64,000 nt of DNA from Alphaproteobacteria bacterium (GCA_028284945.1 JANQQJ010000035.1:23219-87218); one strand, 5' to 3'; counted from the first letter of the stretch, positions 24,709 to 34,142 are shown. The notes: a model not told the origin generated them from the letters alone. Numbers and translations: made by a program.

Positions 24709-27039
24709 GTGCCGGCGATTTCCCAAAATTTAGAGAAGACTCTGCACGGCGCGCTCGCGCTAGCAAACGAGCACAGGCATGAATATGCCACGCTCGAACA
24801 TCTTCTCTTCAAGCTGACCGAAGACGGCGATGCCATCGCTGTCATGCGCGCCTGTGGCGTCGATCTTGATAAGTTGCGGCAGACGATCAGCGACTATTTC
24901 GAGCGTGAATTGGCAAGCATTGAGGTGTCTGACACGGCCGATGCCAAGCCGACTGCCGGCTTCCAGCGGGCCGTCCAGCGCGCGATTATCCATGTTCAGA
25001 GTTCGGGCCGTGAAGAGGTGACCGGCGCCAATGTGCTGGTGGCGATTTATTCAGAGCGCGAATCGCATGCGGCGTACTTCCTGCAGGAGCAGGATATGAC
25101 GCGGCTGGATGCGGTGAACTATATCTCGCATGGCATTGCCAAGACAGGCGGCAATACCGAGAGCCGTCCGCCCCAAGGGGTTGAGCCGGAAGGCGAAGCC
25201 GCCCCCGCCAGTGCCGGCGAGGCATTGGAAACCTATTGCGTTAACCTGAACCAGAAAGCCGCAGACGGTAAAATCGACCCATTGATTGGCCGCCAGGCGG
25301 AGGTTGAGCGGGTGATCCAGATCCTGTGCCGCCGGTCGAAGAATAATCCCCTGTTGGTGGGCGACCCTGGCGTTGGCAAAACGGCCATTGCCGAGGGCCT
25401 GGCACGCCAGATCGTCAATGAGGAAGTGCCCACGGTTTTGAGTGAGGCGACGATTTTCTCGCTCGATATGGGCGCGCTGTTGGCGGGAACACGCTATCGC
25501 GGCGACTTCGAAGAGCGGCTGAAGGCGGTCGTCAAGGAAGTCGAGGAGCATGAAGGCGCGATCCTCTTTATCGACGAAATCCACACGGTCATTGGCGCCG
25601 GTGCGACAAGTGGTGGGGCGATGGATGCGTCCAACCTACTGAAACCCGCGCTGCAATCGGGTGTGCTCCGGTGCATCGGCTCGACGACCTATAAGGAGTT
25701 CAGGTCCTATTTCGAAAAGGACCGCGCTTTGCTGCGCCGGTTCCAGAAGATCGATGTCACCGAACCGTCGGTCGATGACGCGATCAAGATCATGAACGGG
25801 CTGAAACCGTATTTCGAAGAGCACCATCAGGTTCGCTACACCAATCAGGCGGTCAAGACGGCGGTAGAACTGGCTGCGAAGTACATCCATGACCGCAAAC
25901 TGCCTGACAAGGCCATCGATGTGATCGACGAAGTGGGCGCCGCCCAGATGCTGGTGCCTGAGAATCGCCGCCGTAAGACCATTGGCGTTAAGGAAGTTGA
26001 AGACATTGTTGCCAAGATTGCGCGTATTCCGGCCAAGTCGGTGTCGCGTGATGACAAGCAGGTCCTGAAGGATCTGGTCGGTGATCTGAAGCGCGTGGTT
26101 TATGGCCAGGACGCGGCAATTGAGGCGCTGTCATCGGCAATCAAACTGTCGCGGGCGGGCCTTCGCGAGGAAGAAAAGCCGATTGGCTCTTACCTGTTTT
26201 CCGGGCCTACGGGCGTTGGTAAAACCGAGGTGGCCCGCCAGTTGGCGAGCATCATGGGCATCGAACTCGTACGGTTCGACATGTCGGAATATATGGAACG
26301 CCACAGCGTCTCGCGGCTGATCGGTGCGCCTCCAGGCTATGTCGGTTTTGATCAGGGCGGCCTGATGACCGATGCCATCGATCAGAACCCGCATTGCGTA
26401 CTGCTGCTGGATGAGATTGAAAAGGCGCATCCGGATGTTTTCAACGTCCTGTTGCAGATCATGGATCATGGCAAGCTGACCGATCATTCGGGCAAGTCTG
26501 TCGATTTCCGCAACGCCATCCTGATCATGACGACCAATGCCGGTGCCGCTGAACTCAGCCAGGCCTCAATCGGCTTTGGCCGCGGCACCAAGGATGATGC
26601 GGACGACGAGGCCATCAAGAAGATGTTCACGCCGGAATTCCGTAACCGGCTTGATGCGACGATTGCGTTCTCGCATCTGGACCCCTCCGTCGTGCGCAAG
26701 GTGGTGCAGAAGTTCGTGATGCAGTTGGAAGCCCAACTCAGCGACCGGAATGTGACATTCGAACTGACCGACCCGGCCGTCGACTGGATCGTCGATAAGG
26801 GCTATGACCGCCTTTACGGCGCGCGTCCGATGGGCCGTGTGATCCAGGAGCACATCAAGAAACCGCTGGCTGACGAGCTGCTGTTCGGTAAGTTGGCCAA
26901 GGGCGGCCATGTGCTGGTCAAGGTGAAGGATGGGGCGCTGGATTTCGATATCGAACCATCCACGAAGGCGCCGTCGAAATCGAAGGCCAAGGCAAAGGCG
27001 AGCAAACCCGCAGAATCAGGCGAACCGGAAACCGTCTAA
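24709..27039 (+). CDS. clpA: ATP-dependent Clp protease ATP-binding subunit ClpA
   Basis: A 776-residue AAA+ unfoldase that feeds substrates to ClpP. The N domain (1-145; [15 protein letters not shown]) binds ClpS. NBD1 has Walker [10 protein letters not shown] and Walker [13 protein letters not shown]2 has GPTGVGKTE and [14 protein letters not shown]. The tail from about residue 750 is Lys/Ala/Ser-rich and low-complexity. GTG 24709 is used because it starts the N domain and AAGG lies 7 bases upstream. The convergent flotillin operon ends 30 bases beyond its stop. Confidence 0.95.
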   Translation: MPAISQNLEKTLHGALALANEHRHEYATLEHLLFKLTEDGDAIAVMRACGVDLDKLRQTISDYFERELASIEVSDTADAKPTAGFQRAVQRAIIHVQSSGREEVTGANVLVAIYSERESHAAYFLQEQDMTRLDAVNYISHGIAKTGGNTESRPPQGVEPEGEAAPASAGEALETYCVNLNQKAADGKIDPLIGRQAEVERVIQILCRRSKNNPLLVGDPGVGKTAIAEGLARQIVNEEVPTVLSEATIFSLDMGALLAGTRYRGDFEERLKAVVKEVEEHEGAILFIDEIHTVIGAGATSGGAMDASNLLKPALQSGVLRCIGSTTYKEFRSYFEKDRALLRRFQKIDVTEPSVDDAIKIMNGLKPYFEEHHQVRYTNQAVKTAVELAAKYIHDRKLPDKAIDVIDEVGAAQMLVPENRRRKTIGVKEVEDIVAKIARIPAKSVSRDDKQVLKDLVGDLKRVVYGQDAAIEALSSAIKLSRAGLREEEKPIGSYLFSGPTGVGKTEVARQLASIMGIELVRFDMSEYMERHSVSRLIGAPPGYVGFDQGGLMTDAIDQNPHCVLLLDEIEKAHPDVFNVLLQIMDHGKLTDHSGKSVDFRNAILIMTTNAGAAELSQASIGFGRGTKDDADDEAIKKMFTPEFRNRLDATIAFSHLDPSVVRKVVQKFVMQLEAQLSDRNVTFELTDPAVDWIVDKGYDRLYGARPMGRVIQEHIKKPLADELLFGKLAKGGHVLVKVKDGALDFDIEPSTKAPSKSKAKAKASKPAESGEPETV

Positions 27040-27059
27040 ATTAACTCGACGGTTCCCGG
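27025..27059. terminator. Inverted repeat at the clpA/yqiK convergence
   Basis: CCGGAAACCGTC (27025-27036) pairs with GACGGTTCCCGG (27048-27059), 11 of 12 positions. It spans the clpA stop and lies between two convergent operons. It lacks a T run. Confidence 0.4.
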
Positions 27060-27069
27060 TCCCGGTGGT

Positions 27070-28842
27070 TTACCGGTCTGATTGGGGTTCTTGGTCACCG
27101 TTGCTTTCTTCGCTGTCCTGAACGGGTTTAGTCAGGCCATTAAGATCCTGGCCTTCCATACCAATCTCGGAAAGCAGTGAGTCGATCAACGGTGCTTGAG
27201 CGCGGTACTTCAGCGCGCTGCTGACAACTTGGTCGGCCATGTTTCCCCCTACGGCGGGTTGTCCGCTTTCCTGTCCAGGGACAGTCGCACCACCGTTTAG
27301 CCCATCGACCTGGATGATCTTGATGCTGTCGATCTGTTCCATCGGTTTAACGCTTTCGCGTACGATTTCGTCCAGGTTCTCGATTAGCTTCATCTTGATC
27401 TGCATGGCGATCTGATCTGCGGATAGGACGTTGCGAGCCTCGTTGACAGCACGCGTACCTTCAGCTTCAACCCGGTATTCGACCTCGTCTGCATCTGCCA
27501 TAGCTTTTTTGGCCGAGGCTTCCGCTTGGGCGTTGATTAGCACTTCGTCTGCGGTGCCTCGTGCCTGTTCGCGAATGGCCTCAGCATTATCCGCAGCGGC
27601 AACCTTCTCGGCTTCTGCGGCGACCTTGACGGCGATGGCTTCACGCTCGGCCTGCTTGGCGGCTTCGATCAGCTCAATCTGTTTTTCTCGTTCAGCTGCT
27701 TCGGTCAGACGCGCAGTGACAACTTGTTCTTCCGCCTGGACGGCCATGGCCCGGGCAAAGTCGGCTTCCTTTTCGGCTTCCGACTGGGCGCGGGATCGTT
27801 CGGCGATGGCAATGGCGCGATCCTGTTCGGCCAGCTCGACAGTTTTCTTGCGGTCGACATCCTGCGTTTCAATAGAACGTTCCTTTTCAATTTCCCGTTC
27901 CCGCACAATGCGAGTTTTCTGAATTTCTTCTTCCTCGACGGCACGCTCTGAGACAATCCGTGCGGTCTCAACCTCCTGCCGTGCGGCAATCCGGGCCTGT
28001 TCGGCTTCTTGTTCTTTCAATGCCTGTTCGCGAGCGATCTCCGCAGTTTGAGACGCCCGGCGAACTTCGACCTCTCTTTCTTGTTCTAGTTTCGCGTACT
28101 CCTCATCACGTTTGATTGTTAGAGTTAGCTTTTCCGCTTCCAGGTTCTTGCGCTCAACCTCGACCTGGGTGTCCTGCTCAATATCGTTACGAATTTTGCG
28201 GCGTTGCTCGATCTCTTCGGTCAGGCGGGTCAAGCCTTCTGCGTCGAACGCGTTTTGAGGATTGAAGAATTCCTTGCTGGTCTGGTCGAGGCCGGTGAGT
28301 GAAACGGCTTCGAGTTCCAAACCATTTTTCAATAGGTCTTCCGTGACTGCCTGTTGCACCTTCTGGACGAAGTTGGTGCGCTGTTCGTGTAGCTCCTCCA
28401 TCGTCATTTCTGCGGCAACAGAGCGCAGGGCGTCGACGAATTTGCCTTCGACCAGCTCCTTCAATTGTTCCGGCATCAGCGTCCGCTGGCCCAATGTCTG
28501 AGCAGCAGCGGCGATTGATTCGATCGAGGGCTGAACCCTGACATAAAATTCCGCGACAACATCGACCCGCATTCGGTCGCGCGTGATAAGCGCTTGATCG
28601 TTGTGCCGGTGCACTGCCAGCCGGATGGTATTCATGTTGACCCAGATGATCTCGTGGACGACGGGCAGTACGATGGCGCCTGCGTCCATAGTCACCTTCT
28701 GGCCACCCATACCAGTTCGAACGAAGGAAAGTTCCTTGGTCGAGCGCTTATAGAGGCGCGTAATGATGAGGGCGATAGTTAGAAGGAGAATGAAACCGAC
28801 TATAATGAGGACTGTTAAGCTGCCTCCGAAGCTGAAATTCAT
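27070..28842 (-). CDS. Flotillin family protein (YqiK-like, SPFH domain)
   Basis: A 590-residue membrane-scaffold protein. An N-terminal helix (about 8-28) anchors it, an SPFH/band-7 domain covers about 35-215 (VNMNTIRLAVHRHNDQAL, DRMRVDVVAEFYVRV), and a very long Glu/Ala/Lys/Arg coiled coil spans about 215-480 before a short C-terminal tail. Flotillins form membrane microdomains and influence fluidity and stress response. It is the last gene of a four-gene minus-strand operon, 27 bases after the YqiJ-like gene, the same pairing as E. coli yqiJ-yqiK, here joined to pspA. Confidence 0.9.
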   Translation of the reverse strand: MNFSFGGSLTVLIIVGFILLLTIALIITRLYKRSTKELSFVRTGMGGQKVTMDAGAIVLPVVHEIIWVNMNTIRLAVHRHNDQALITRDRMRVDVVAEFYVRVQPSIESIAAAAQTLGQRTLMPEQLKELVEGKFVDALRSVAAEMTMEELHEQRTNFVQKVQQAVTEDLLKNGLELEAVSLTGLDQTSKEFFNPQNAFDAEGLTRLTEEIEQRRKIRNDIEQDTQVEVERKNLEAEKLTLTIKRDEEYAKLEQEREVEVRRASQTAEIAREQALKEQEAEQARIAARQEVETARIVSERAVEEEEIQKTRIVREREIEKERSIETQDVDRKKTVELAEQDRAIAIAERSRAQSEAEKEADFARAMAVQAEEQVVTARLTEAAEREKQIELIEAAKQAEREAIAVKVAAEAEKVAAADNAEAIREQARGTADEVLINAQAEASAKKAMADADEVEYRVEAEGTRAVNEARNVLSADQIAMQIKMKLIENLDEIVRESVKPMEQIDSIKIIQVDGLNGGATVPGQESGQPAVGGNMADQVVSSALKYRAQAPLIDSLLSEIGMEGQDLNGLTKPVQDSEESNGDQEPQSDR

Positions 28843-28869
28843 GCCTATGTCTCCTTATTGTTGTTGATC

Positions 28870-29574
28870 TTAGTGTGTGAGGCTCCTGCTCACGTCGCCA
28901 ATGGCGAAATAGGTGCCGCCACCGCGGCGTACTAACAGGACGGATTGCCCCTCGTTAAAAGTTTCACTGTCTGTATCGGGTTCGATCATCACGTAGTGAT
29001 CGCGGCCATGTTCATCTTTTACCTTGCCCTGCGCAGCAGAACCGAGTGTGGCTGTTCCCAGTACAATGATCGCGATCCGGCCGATCAGGCTGTCCTGGGA
29101 CACCGCCAAGGTTTCATCCTTTGGCATAATCTTGCCGACGATCAGGCCCATAAACCGGGTAATCGGCAGGCTAACGACGAATGCGGGAATAGCTGCCAGC
29201 CAAGCCGGCCACAAGAAGCCGAGACCTTCATAGGTAAACCCTTGCAGACCGATGCCCACCATCCCGAACGCCGACAGGAATATGACGAACAAGACCAGAA
29301 ACGGGACCCGGCCGACATTCAGCCAAGATAGCAGTGTGGCGAAAGAGCCAGGCGCATCCACACTGGGGGCGTCCATGTCGGGAATATCGACATCAGGAAC
29401 GTCAATATCGGGAACGTCGATGTCGAGGTCGATATCGGGAAGGAGGCCGTCGACTGCCGAAGACAGGCTGCCGCCCAACACCATGCTGACCAGCTCAATA
29501 ACGCCGATCAGCACCATAAGACCTATGGCAATGCTAAAAGGCAGATTGGGTGCGGCGGCCAGAAACTCCCACAT
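28870..29574 (-). CDS. YqiJ-like membrane protein (OB-fold/NfeD-like) with Asp-rich repeat
   Basis: A 234-residue protein. An N-terminal helix (about 12-35) is followed by an acidic repeat at residues 47-75 built from DIDVPDIDVPDVDIP-like units, two or three further membrane helices (about 90-150), and a C-terminal beta-rich OB-fold domain (GRIAIIVLGTATLGSAAQGK, then VLLVRRGGGTYFAIGD). YqiJ/NfeD-type proteins pair with flotillins and are thought to assist microdomain assembly. The Asp repeat is unusual and probably cation-binding or a spacer (inference). The PspA gene lies 12 bases upstream. Confidence 0.82.
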   Translation of the reverse strand: MWEFLAAAPNLPFSIAIGLMVLIGVIELVSMVLGGSLSSAVDGLLPDIDLDIDVPDIDVPDVDIPDMDAPSVDAPGSFATLLSWLNVGRVPFLVLFVIFLSAFGMVGIGLQGFTYEGLGFLWPAWLAAIPAFVVSLPITRFMGLIVGKIMPKDETLAVSQDSLIGRIAIIVLGTATLGSAAQGKVKDEHGRDHYVMIEPDTDSETFNEGQSVLLVRRGGGTYFAIGDVSRSLTH

Positions 29575-29586
29575 CGTGTTCGTACT

Positions 29587-30267
29587 TTAGCCCTTGCGCG
29601 CCGACTTGATGGCGGCGAGCCGTTCCTTGACTCTATTGTCGTGAGCCAGTTGCTCGAGTTCGGCCAGCCTTGCGGCATTTTCAGCCTTCGGCCCGCCAAG
29701 GCCGGGGACACCGCCCGAATTCTCCAGGACCCGGTCAAATGCCGACGTCGCGTCGTCGATTGCTTTGTTGACTGAGTTGCCGGTATTAGTCCCGCCGTCG
29801 GCGCTTGGCTCTCCAGCTTCGATCTTTCGCGATTCCGCGAAGCGCTTCAATTCCTCGCGCATCTCGCGTTTCTTGCCTTTGAGCGCGGCGATAAAGCCTT
29901 CGAGCTCTTTTTCACGCTCGTTGCAATCTACAATTGTCTGCTCCAAGACCGGGATCTGAGCTTCGATGTCGAGCTGGCTTTCTACAGCCGCCTCGGCCAG
30001 ATCATCCCGGCCCTCGTCGAGCGCCACTTCGATGCTCTTGCCCAGCCGTTCATGTTCGCTGTTCTTTTCGGCCAATCTCTTATTGGCAAGGTGTTTAGCG
30101 GCTGACGTTTTGCCGAGCTCAAGGCGCACATCGTCAACAGCGTCATCGATCTCGCGAATTGCCTGTTCCATAACAACTTCAGGTGCGGCGCCTTCTACGG
30201 CGTCGACCAGCGCATTGAGACTGCCACTGATAATTCTACCGACTCGGCCTGCGATGTTCTCGGCCAT
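29587..30267 (-). CDS. PspA/IM30 family protein
   Basis: A 226-residue, almost wholly helical ESCRT-III-like protein. The amphipathic N-terminus reads AENIAGRVGRIISGSLNALV, followed by EVVMEQAIREIDDAVDDVRLE and a long coiled coil to about residue 150. PspA proteins polymerise on damaged inner membrane and protect the proton-motive force. No PspF, PspB or PspC is nearby; instead it is coupled to YqiJ/YqiK. A Gly/Asn-rich linker (about 158-165) and a shorter C-terminal helix follow. It starts 2 bases after the RHH-like gene's stop. Confidence 0.88.
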   Translation of the reverse strand: MAENIAGRVGRIISGSLNALVDAVEGAAPEVVMEQAIREIDDAVDDVRLELGKTSAAKHLANKRLAEKNSEHERLGKSIEVALDEGRDDLAEAAVESQLDIEAQIPVLEQTIVDCNEREKELEGFIAALKGKKREMREELKRFAESRKIEAGEPSADGGTNTGNSVNKAIDDATSAFDRVLENSGGVPGLGGPKAENAARLAELEQLAHDNRVKERLAAIKSARKG

Positions 30268-30269
30268 TT

Positions 30270-30788
30270 CTAAGCCTCCTTCTTCTGTTTTTTCGTAGGG
30301 TCGATCATGCTCGACAGTTCAACGATATGGTCGGCATGATCACGGATAACGTTCGGATTAAAACAGGGCGCTCGTTCGGTAACACCCAACCTTAACAAAG
30401 CCTCCATCAGCCGGAAACAGCGTTCCGCGAGGCCCTCTTCAGTTTTAAGCAAATCTTCCTTCGTCGTTTTGTCGCCGATCTGAGTGGCAAGAACAAAGGC
30501 AACCATGTCAGGCAGCCATTCGTTCATGATCGCAAGCAACTCTGACCGTTGATGAATTTCGTTCTGGGCGTGGCTTATCTCGTCGATCGCTGGTGTTAGT
30601 AGCTCGCGAGCGAGCCGCAACGCCCCTGCATAGCTGGACGGTCTGTCGCTGCGAGCGCGCGCCAGGCGAATGATCGCACGTACTTTTTCGCTCGGGGTAA
30701 CGGCATCATCCGAATTGAACCGAGCGATGAAGTCAGCCTCGTCTTGGGACAGGCGGACGCTTAGGGGAATAGATTTGGCTGGTGACAT
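30270..30788 (-). CDS. Uncharacterised protein, possible ribbon-helix-helix regulator of the PspA/flotillin operon
   Basis: A 172-residue protein and the first gene of the operon. Residues about 5-48 (IPLSVRLSQDEADFIARF, then SEKVRAIIRLARA) have the strand-helix-helix pattern of ribbon-helix-helix DNA-binding domains. The remaining 120 residues are helical (LLTPAIDEISHAQNEIH, MNEWLPDMVAFVLATQIG) with no recognised family. Two palindromes lie in the AT-rich DNA immediately upstream, fitting autoregulation. I infer a regulator or a cytosolic partner of PspA. No homologue name comes to mind. Confidence 0.6.
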   Translation of the reverse strand: MSPAKSIPLSVRLSQDEADFIARFNSDDAVTPSEKVRAIIRLARARSDRPSSYAGALRLARELLTPAIDEISHAQNEIHQRSELLAIMNEWLPDMVAFVLATQIGDKTTKEDLLKTEEGLAERCFRLMEALLRLGVTERAPCFNPNVIRDHADHIVELSSMIDPTKKQKKEA

Positions 30789-30825
30789 GATCCTGAGACA
30801 CTGGGTTGTGACAAATTCTGTATCA

Positions 30826-30852
30826 TTATGTATTCATAAAATGACAATTGTC
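30826..30852 (-). promoter_or_regulatory. AT-rich control region of the PspA/flotillin operon with two palindromes
   Basis: TTATG-TATT-CATAA (30826-30839) and GACAATTGTC (30843-30852) lie 38-64 bases upstream of the first gene's start, in an AT-rich island. On the minus strand TTGTCA could be a -35 box. Operator function is inferred. Confidence 0.45.
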
Positions 30853-30921
30853 TACAATTATTGCATATGTGTTCAAATCTTGCAGGCGCTCAGCCGTCAG
30901 ATTACCTTTAACTGCAGTGAC

Positions 30922-32058
30922 TTATCCTGTTTTCCGGAATGGCCCGTGTTTTTCCAGGGCCCGCTGGTCGGCCTCCACATAGACGCCTTCGTCCTGCAGA
31001 TAGGCTTCCACCGCATTTCGAAAGCCTGCATCGGCGACCCAGTGCGCTGAATAGGTGAATTGAGGCAGGTAGCCGCGTGACAGCTTGTGCTGTCCTTGTG
31101 CACCGGCTTCTACCCGTCTGAGCCCGCGGTCGATGGCAAAGTCGATGGCCTGATAATAGCAGGTCTCGAAATGCAGGCAGGGGTGGTCTTCGACGCAGCC
31201 CCAGTTTCGCCCGTATAGCGCGTCCGTGCCCAAGAGGTTCAAGGCACCGGCGATATATCGCCCTGCGCGCCTGGCCAGCACCAAGACGACCTTGTCTGGC
31301 ATGGTCTCACCGATCAGTGAGAAGAACGTGCGGTTCAGATAGGGACGGCCCCACTTCCGCGCCGAGGTATCGACATAAAAATTGTAAAAGGCATCCCAAT
31401 GGTTCTCCGTCAGGTCGGCGCCAGTGACGATTTCCATGGTGATGTCGTTTTCCACCGCCTGCCGGCGTTCCTTGCGGATGTTCTTGCGTTTTCGCGAGCT
31501 GAGCGCATCGAGGAAGTCGTCAAACGACCCGTAACCATCATTGTGCCAGATGAACTGCTGGTCCTTGCGTAGCAGCAGCCCGGCATCGCCCATGGATTTC
31601 CACTCGTCATAGGTCGGAAAGGTGATGTGCAGCGAGGAAACATCCATGCGGTCGGCGAATTCGATGCACGCCCGCAGCAACAGGTCTTTGGTTTCGATGT
31701 CATGGGCCAGCAGCCTTGGCCCGGTCACTGGCGAAAACGGTACGCTGATCTGCAGCTTGGGATAGTAGTTGCCGCCCGCGCGCTCATAGGCATGCGCCCA
31801 GCTGTGATCGAAGACATATTCACCTTGAGAGTGCGATTTCAGATACATCGGAACGCATCCGCGAAGTCCCGATTCCCCTTCGATTACAACGTGATAGGGT
31901 GCCCAACCTGCCTCGGGTCCAACACAGCGGCTTTCTTCCAGCGCTGACAGAAAGGCATGGGAAACAAACGGGTTTTCCACCCCGGCACAGGCATCCCATT
32001 GATCTGCGGAGATCTCACTGATCGATTGAACCGCCCGGGCGGTAACGGCTGACGTCAT
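30922..32058 (-). CDS. GNAT family N-acetyltransferase, FemAB-like (DUF482)
   Basis: A 378-residue protein of the peptidogalycan/FemAB-like acyltransferase group (COG3146). Signatures are NPFVSHAFLSALEESRCVG, EYVFDHSWAHAYERAGGNYY, KRKNIRKERRQA and CLHFETCYYQAIDFAIDRGL. The two GNAT-like halves are typical. The substrate is unproven; relatives have been linked to cell-wall or peptide aminoacyl transfer. It overlaps the RidA gene by 4 bases and so shares its transcript. Length is normal for the family. Confidence 0.85.
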   Translation of the reverse strand: MTSAVTARAVQSISEISADQWDACAGVENPFVSHAFLSALEESRCVGPEAGWAPYHVVIEGESGLRGCVPMYLKSHSQGEYVFDHSWAHAYERAGGNYYPKLQISVPFSPVTGPRLLAHDIETKDLLLRACIEFADRMDVSSLHITFPTYDEWKSMGDAGLLLRKDQQFIWHNDGYGSFDDFLDALSSRKRKNIRKERRQAVENDITMEIVTGADLTENHWDAFYNFYVDTSARKWGRPYLNRTFFSLIGETMPDKVVLVLARRAGRYIAGALNLLGTDALYGRNWGCVEDHPCLHFETCYYQAIDFAIDRGLRRVEAGAQGQHKLSRGYLPQFTYSAHWVADAGFRNAVEAYLQDEGVYVEADQRALEKHGPFRKTG

Positions 32059-32522
32059 TCGAAGGCAACCACCGCATCGACCTCAACCGCGACACCGGCA
32101 GGCAGGGCGTTGACGCCGACGGCCGCGCGCGAGTGGCGGCCCGTATCGCCAAAAACTTCCACCATCAGGTCGGATGCGCCGTTGATGACCTTGGGCTGGT
32201 CTTTGAAGTCGCCGGTACTACGGACAAAACCACCGAGCCGGACAATTCGGGTTACCCGGTCAAGGTCTCCATCAAGCGCCGCATTCACCTGCGCCAGAAT
32301 GTTGAGTGCGCAGAGCCGTGCGGCGTCCTGACCTTCCTCGACCGAAAAGTCATAGCCGACGATGCCGCGATAGTGCAGCCCGTCGGCATTCATGGGTACC
32401 TGGCCGGACACGAAGATCAGGTTGCCGGTGATCACATAGGGGACATAGCTGGCGACCGGTTCCGGCGGGTCTGGAAGCTCAATTCCAAGGTCCTCTAGCC
32501 GTGCTGTAATTCGCCCGCTCAT
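32055..32522 (-). CDS. RidA family (YjgF/YER057c/UK114) protein
   Basis: A 155-residue protein of the long RidA subgroup with an N-terminal extension. The core includes ITGNLIFVSGQVPMN, VRLGGFVRSTGDF and HSRAAVGVNALPAGVAVEVDAVV. RidA hydrolyses reactive enamine/imine intermediates, but the catalytic Arg typical of true RidA (RxTVxV) is replaced here by HSRAAVGV, so it may belong to an Rid2-7-type group of unknown activity. ATG 32522 is preferred to a TTG four codons upstream. It is coupled to the GNAT gene downstream. Confidence 0.85.
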   Translation of the reverse strand: MSGRITARLEDLGIELPDPPEPVASYVPYVITGNLIFVSGQVPMNADGLHYRGIVGYDFSVEEGQDAARLCALNILAQVNAALDGDLDRVTRIVRLGGFVRSTGDFKDQPKVINGASDLMVEVFGDTGRHSRAAVGVNALPAGVAVEVDAVVAFE

Positions 32523-32569
32523 GCCACTATCCAACCGTTCGAGATCAATGATTTATAGCAGACCCTTGC

Positions 32570-32586
32570 GATGGGCCAAGCCCATC
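32570..32586 (-). terminator. Small hairpin downstream of the ROK kinase gene
   Basis: GATGGG-CCAAG-CCCATC sits 10 bases beyond the ROK kinase stop. No T run follows, so only weak termination is likely. Confidence 0.25.
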
Positions 32587-32595
32587 ACACCAATA

Positions 32596-33471
32596 TCAGG
32601 GCCATAGAAGCGCTGCACCGCGTACGCCACTCGAATCCCCGTGCTTAGCCTTCACGACCGGTGTCGAGAAGCCGTCTGAAAACACATGGGCGCGCAGCAA
32701 AGGCGGCAAATTTTCATAAAGCTGGTCGATGTTGGACAGGCCGCCGCCCAGCACGATGATATCCGGGTCGATAATGTTGATCACGCTGGCGAGCGCGCGG
32801 GCCAGCCTGTCGACATAAAGATCCAGCGCAGCAGCCTTGTGCAGCGTGTCACCCTTCGCAATTTCCTCAGGCGACGCCATTTCGCCACAGCGTTCCAGAT
32901 AGGCCCGGGTCAGGCCGCGGCCGTTCAAGAAGGTCTCGATGCACCCCCGGCGGCCGCAATAACAGGGCGCGCCAGGCCGTTCAGAGTCAGTCATGCGGGG
33001 CAGGGGGTTATGGCCCCACTCTCCGGCGATGGCGTTCTGGCCTGACAGAATTTCGCCGTTGATGTTGATACCACCGCCGACACCGGTCCCAAGGATGACA
33101 CCAAAAACAGTGTCATATCGGGCTGCAGCCCCATCTATCGCTTCGGAATGCGTGAAACAATTTGCGTCATTGGCCATCCTGATGGTCTGGCCCAGCGCAG
33201 ACTCCAGGTCGGACCTCAGTGGCTTACCAACCAGGTTTTCTGCGTTCTGCATCCGGCCTGTATGTGGTGACAGGGCGCCAGGCGTGCCGACTCCGACAGT
33301 GGCATCCGGGCCTGCGACGGCTTTGGCGTCCGTGACTAGACTACAGATGGCGTCGATGCGGTTCTGATAGGCTTCTGGAGTTGCCACCCGTTTGCGAAAT
33401 CGTTCACCAAGATCAGCGTCCAGGACGATCACCTCGGTCTTGGTGCCGCCCAGGTCGATACCGATCTTCAT
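32596..33471 (-). CDS. ROK family sugar kinase (Mak-type fructokinase-like)
   Basis: A 291-residue ROK kinase. The ATP phosphate loop is KIGIDLGGTKTEVIVLD, the catalytic Asp is in MANDANCFTHSEA, the second phosphate motif is GVILGTGVGGGININ, and the zinc site is GEWGHNPLP with CYCGRRGCIETF. It closely follows the layout of E. coli Mak (fructokinase), though N-acetylglucosamine or glucose could be the substrate. It lies 5 bases downstream of the HAD-like gene, so the two form a pair, perhaps a kinase/phosphatase module. Confidence 0.88.
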   Translation of the reverse strand: MKIGIDLGGTKTEVIVLDADLGERFRKRVATPEAYQNRIDAICSLVTDAKAVAGPDATVGVGTPGALSPHTGRMQNAENLVGKPLRSDLESALGQTIRMANDANCFTHSEAIDGAAARYDTVFGVILGTGVGGGININGEILSGQNAIAGEWGHNPLPRMTDSERPGAPCYCGRRGCIETFLNGRGLTRAYLERCGEMASPEEIAKGDTLHKAAALDLYVDRLARALASVINIIDPDIIVLGGGLSNIDQLYENLPPLLRAHVFSDGFSTPVVKAKHGDSSGVRGAALLWP

Positions 33472-33476
33472 GGAGG

Positions 33477-34142
33477 TCAGAACCCCTGGTCGGCGAGGTG
33501 ACGGTCCAGATAGGCGTGCGCGTCGTCCCAGCTGTCGGCCCGGTGGTGGCTGTCTTCAGCGGGGCCCAAAAGCTTGGCCAGGCGTTCATCGGCGATGAAG
33601 TGAATCCGATGAACCTCATCGGCTTCCTGCGCGACCGAGGTCAGGTTATGCGGCAGGTCGTCGATGAAATAGACCGGTGTATCCACCATATCGGCGATAT
33701 AGCGGATGATCGCACCTTTCAGGCCAATATTGGCGACGACCGGATAGTCCATATTGTGTTTCTTCAGGCTGCGGATCCGCGCCTCGCGCTGTTGCAGCGG
33801 TACGTTGGTGACCACCACAATCTGTGCCCGTTCAGACAGACTCGCCAGTGCTTCTGGCGCGCCTTTGACGGGGGGCTGGTGTTCTGTTTTCTCAACAAAG
33901 AACTGACCGATCAGCGCACCGATTTCTTCCGCGGCAATCGCCTGGTCGTCTGCCTTGCGTTTGATGTTGCCGGTCAGGGCGAAGCTTGCCATGTCGAAAT
34001 AGAGCTCATTCTCATGCAGGAACTCCTCCAGGCATGATGCGAATTGCAGGATGACCTCATCGGCGTCAACAAGCATCAGCGGGCGGCTGCGGTCGAGCGT
34101 CAGTTCGTCGGCCTGTGCCTTTACGTCTTCGTGGAGTTTCAT
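33477..34142 (-). CDS. HAD-like hydrolase
   Basis: A 221-residue haloacid-dehalogenase-fold protein. Motif I is LMLVDADEVILQF, motif II is IVVVTNVP and motif IV is VYFIDDLPHNL. A helical cap (about 40-95) precedes the core return. The first catalytic Asp and the +2 Asp are both present, so phosphatase activity is plausible, but the substrate is unknown. ATG 34142 (MKLHEDVKAQADEL) is chosen; upstream sequence in frame is Ser/Pro-rich and antisense to the DUF3572 gene. It lies 4 bases after that gene. Confidence 0.8.
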   Translation of the reverse strand: MKLHEDVKAQADELTLDRSRPLMLVDADEVILQFASCLEEFLHENELYFDMASFALTGNIKRKADDQAIAAEEIGALIGQFFVEKTEHQPPVKGAPEALASLSERAQIVVVTNVPLQQREARIRSLKKHNMDYPVVANIGLKGAIIRYIADMVDTPVYFIDDLPHNLTSVAQEADEVHRIHFIADERLAKLLGPAEDSHHRADSWDDAHAYLDRHLADQGF

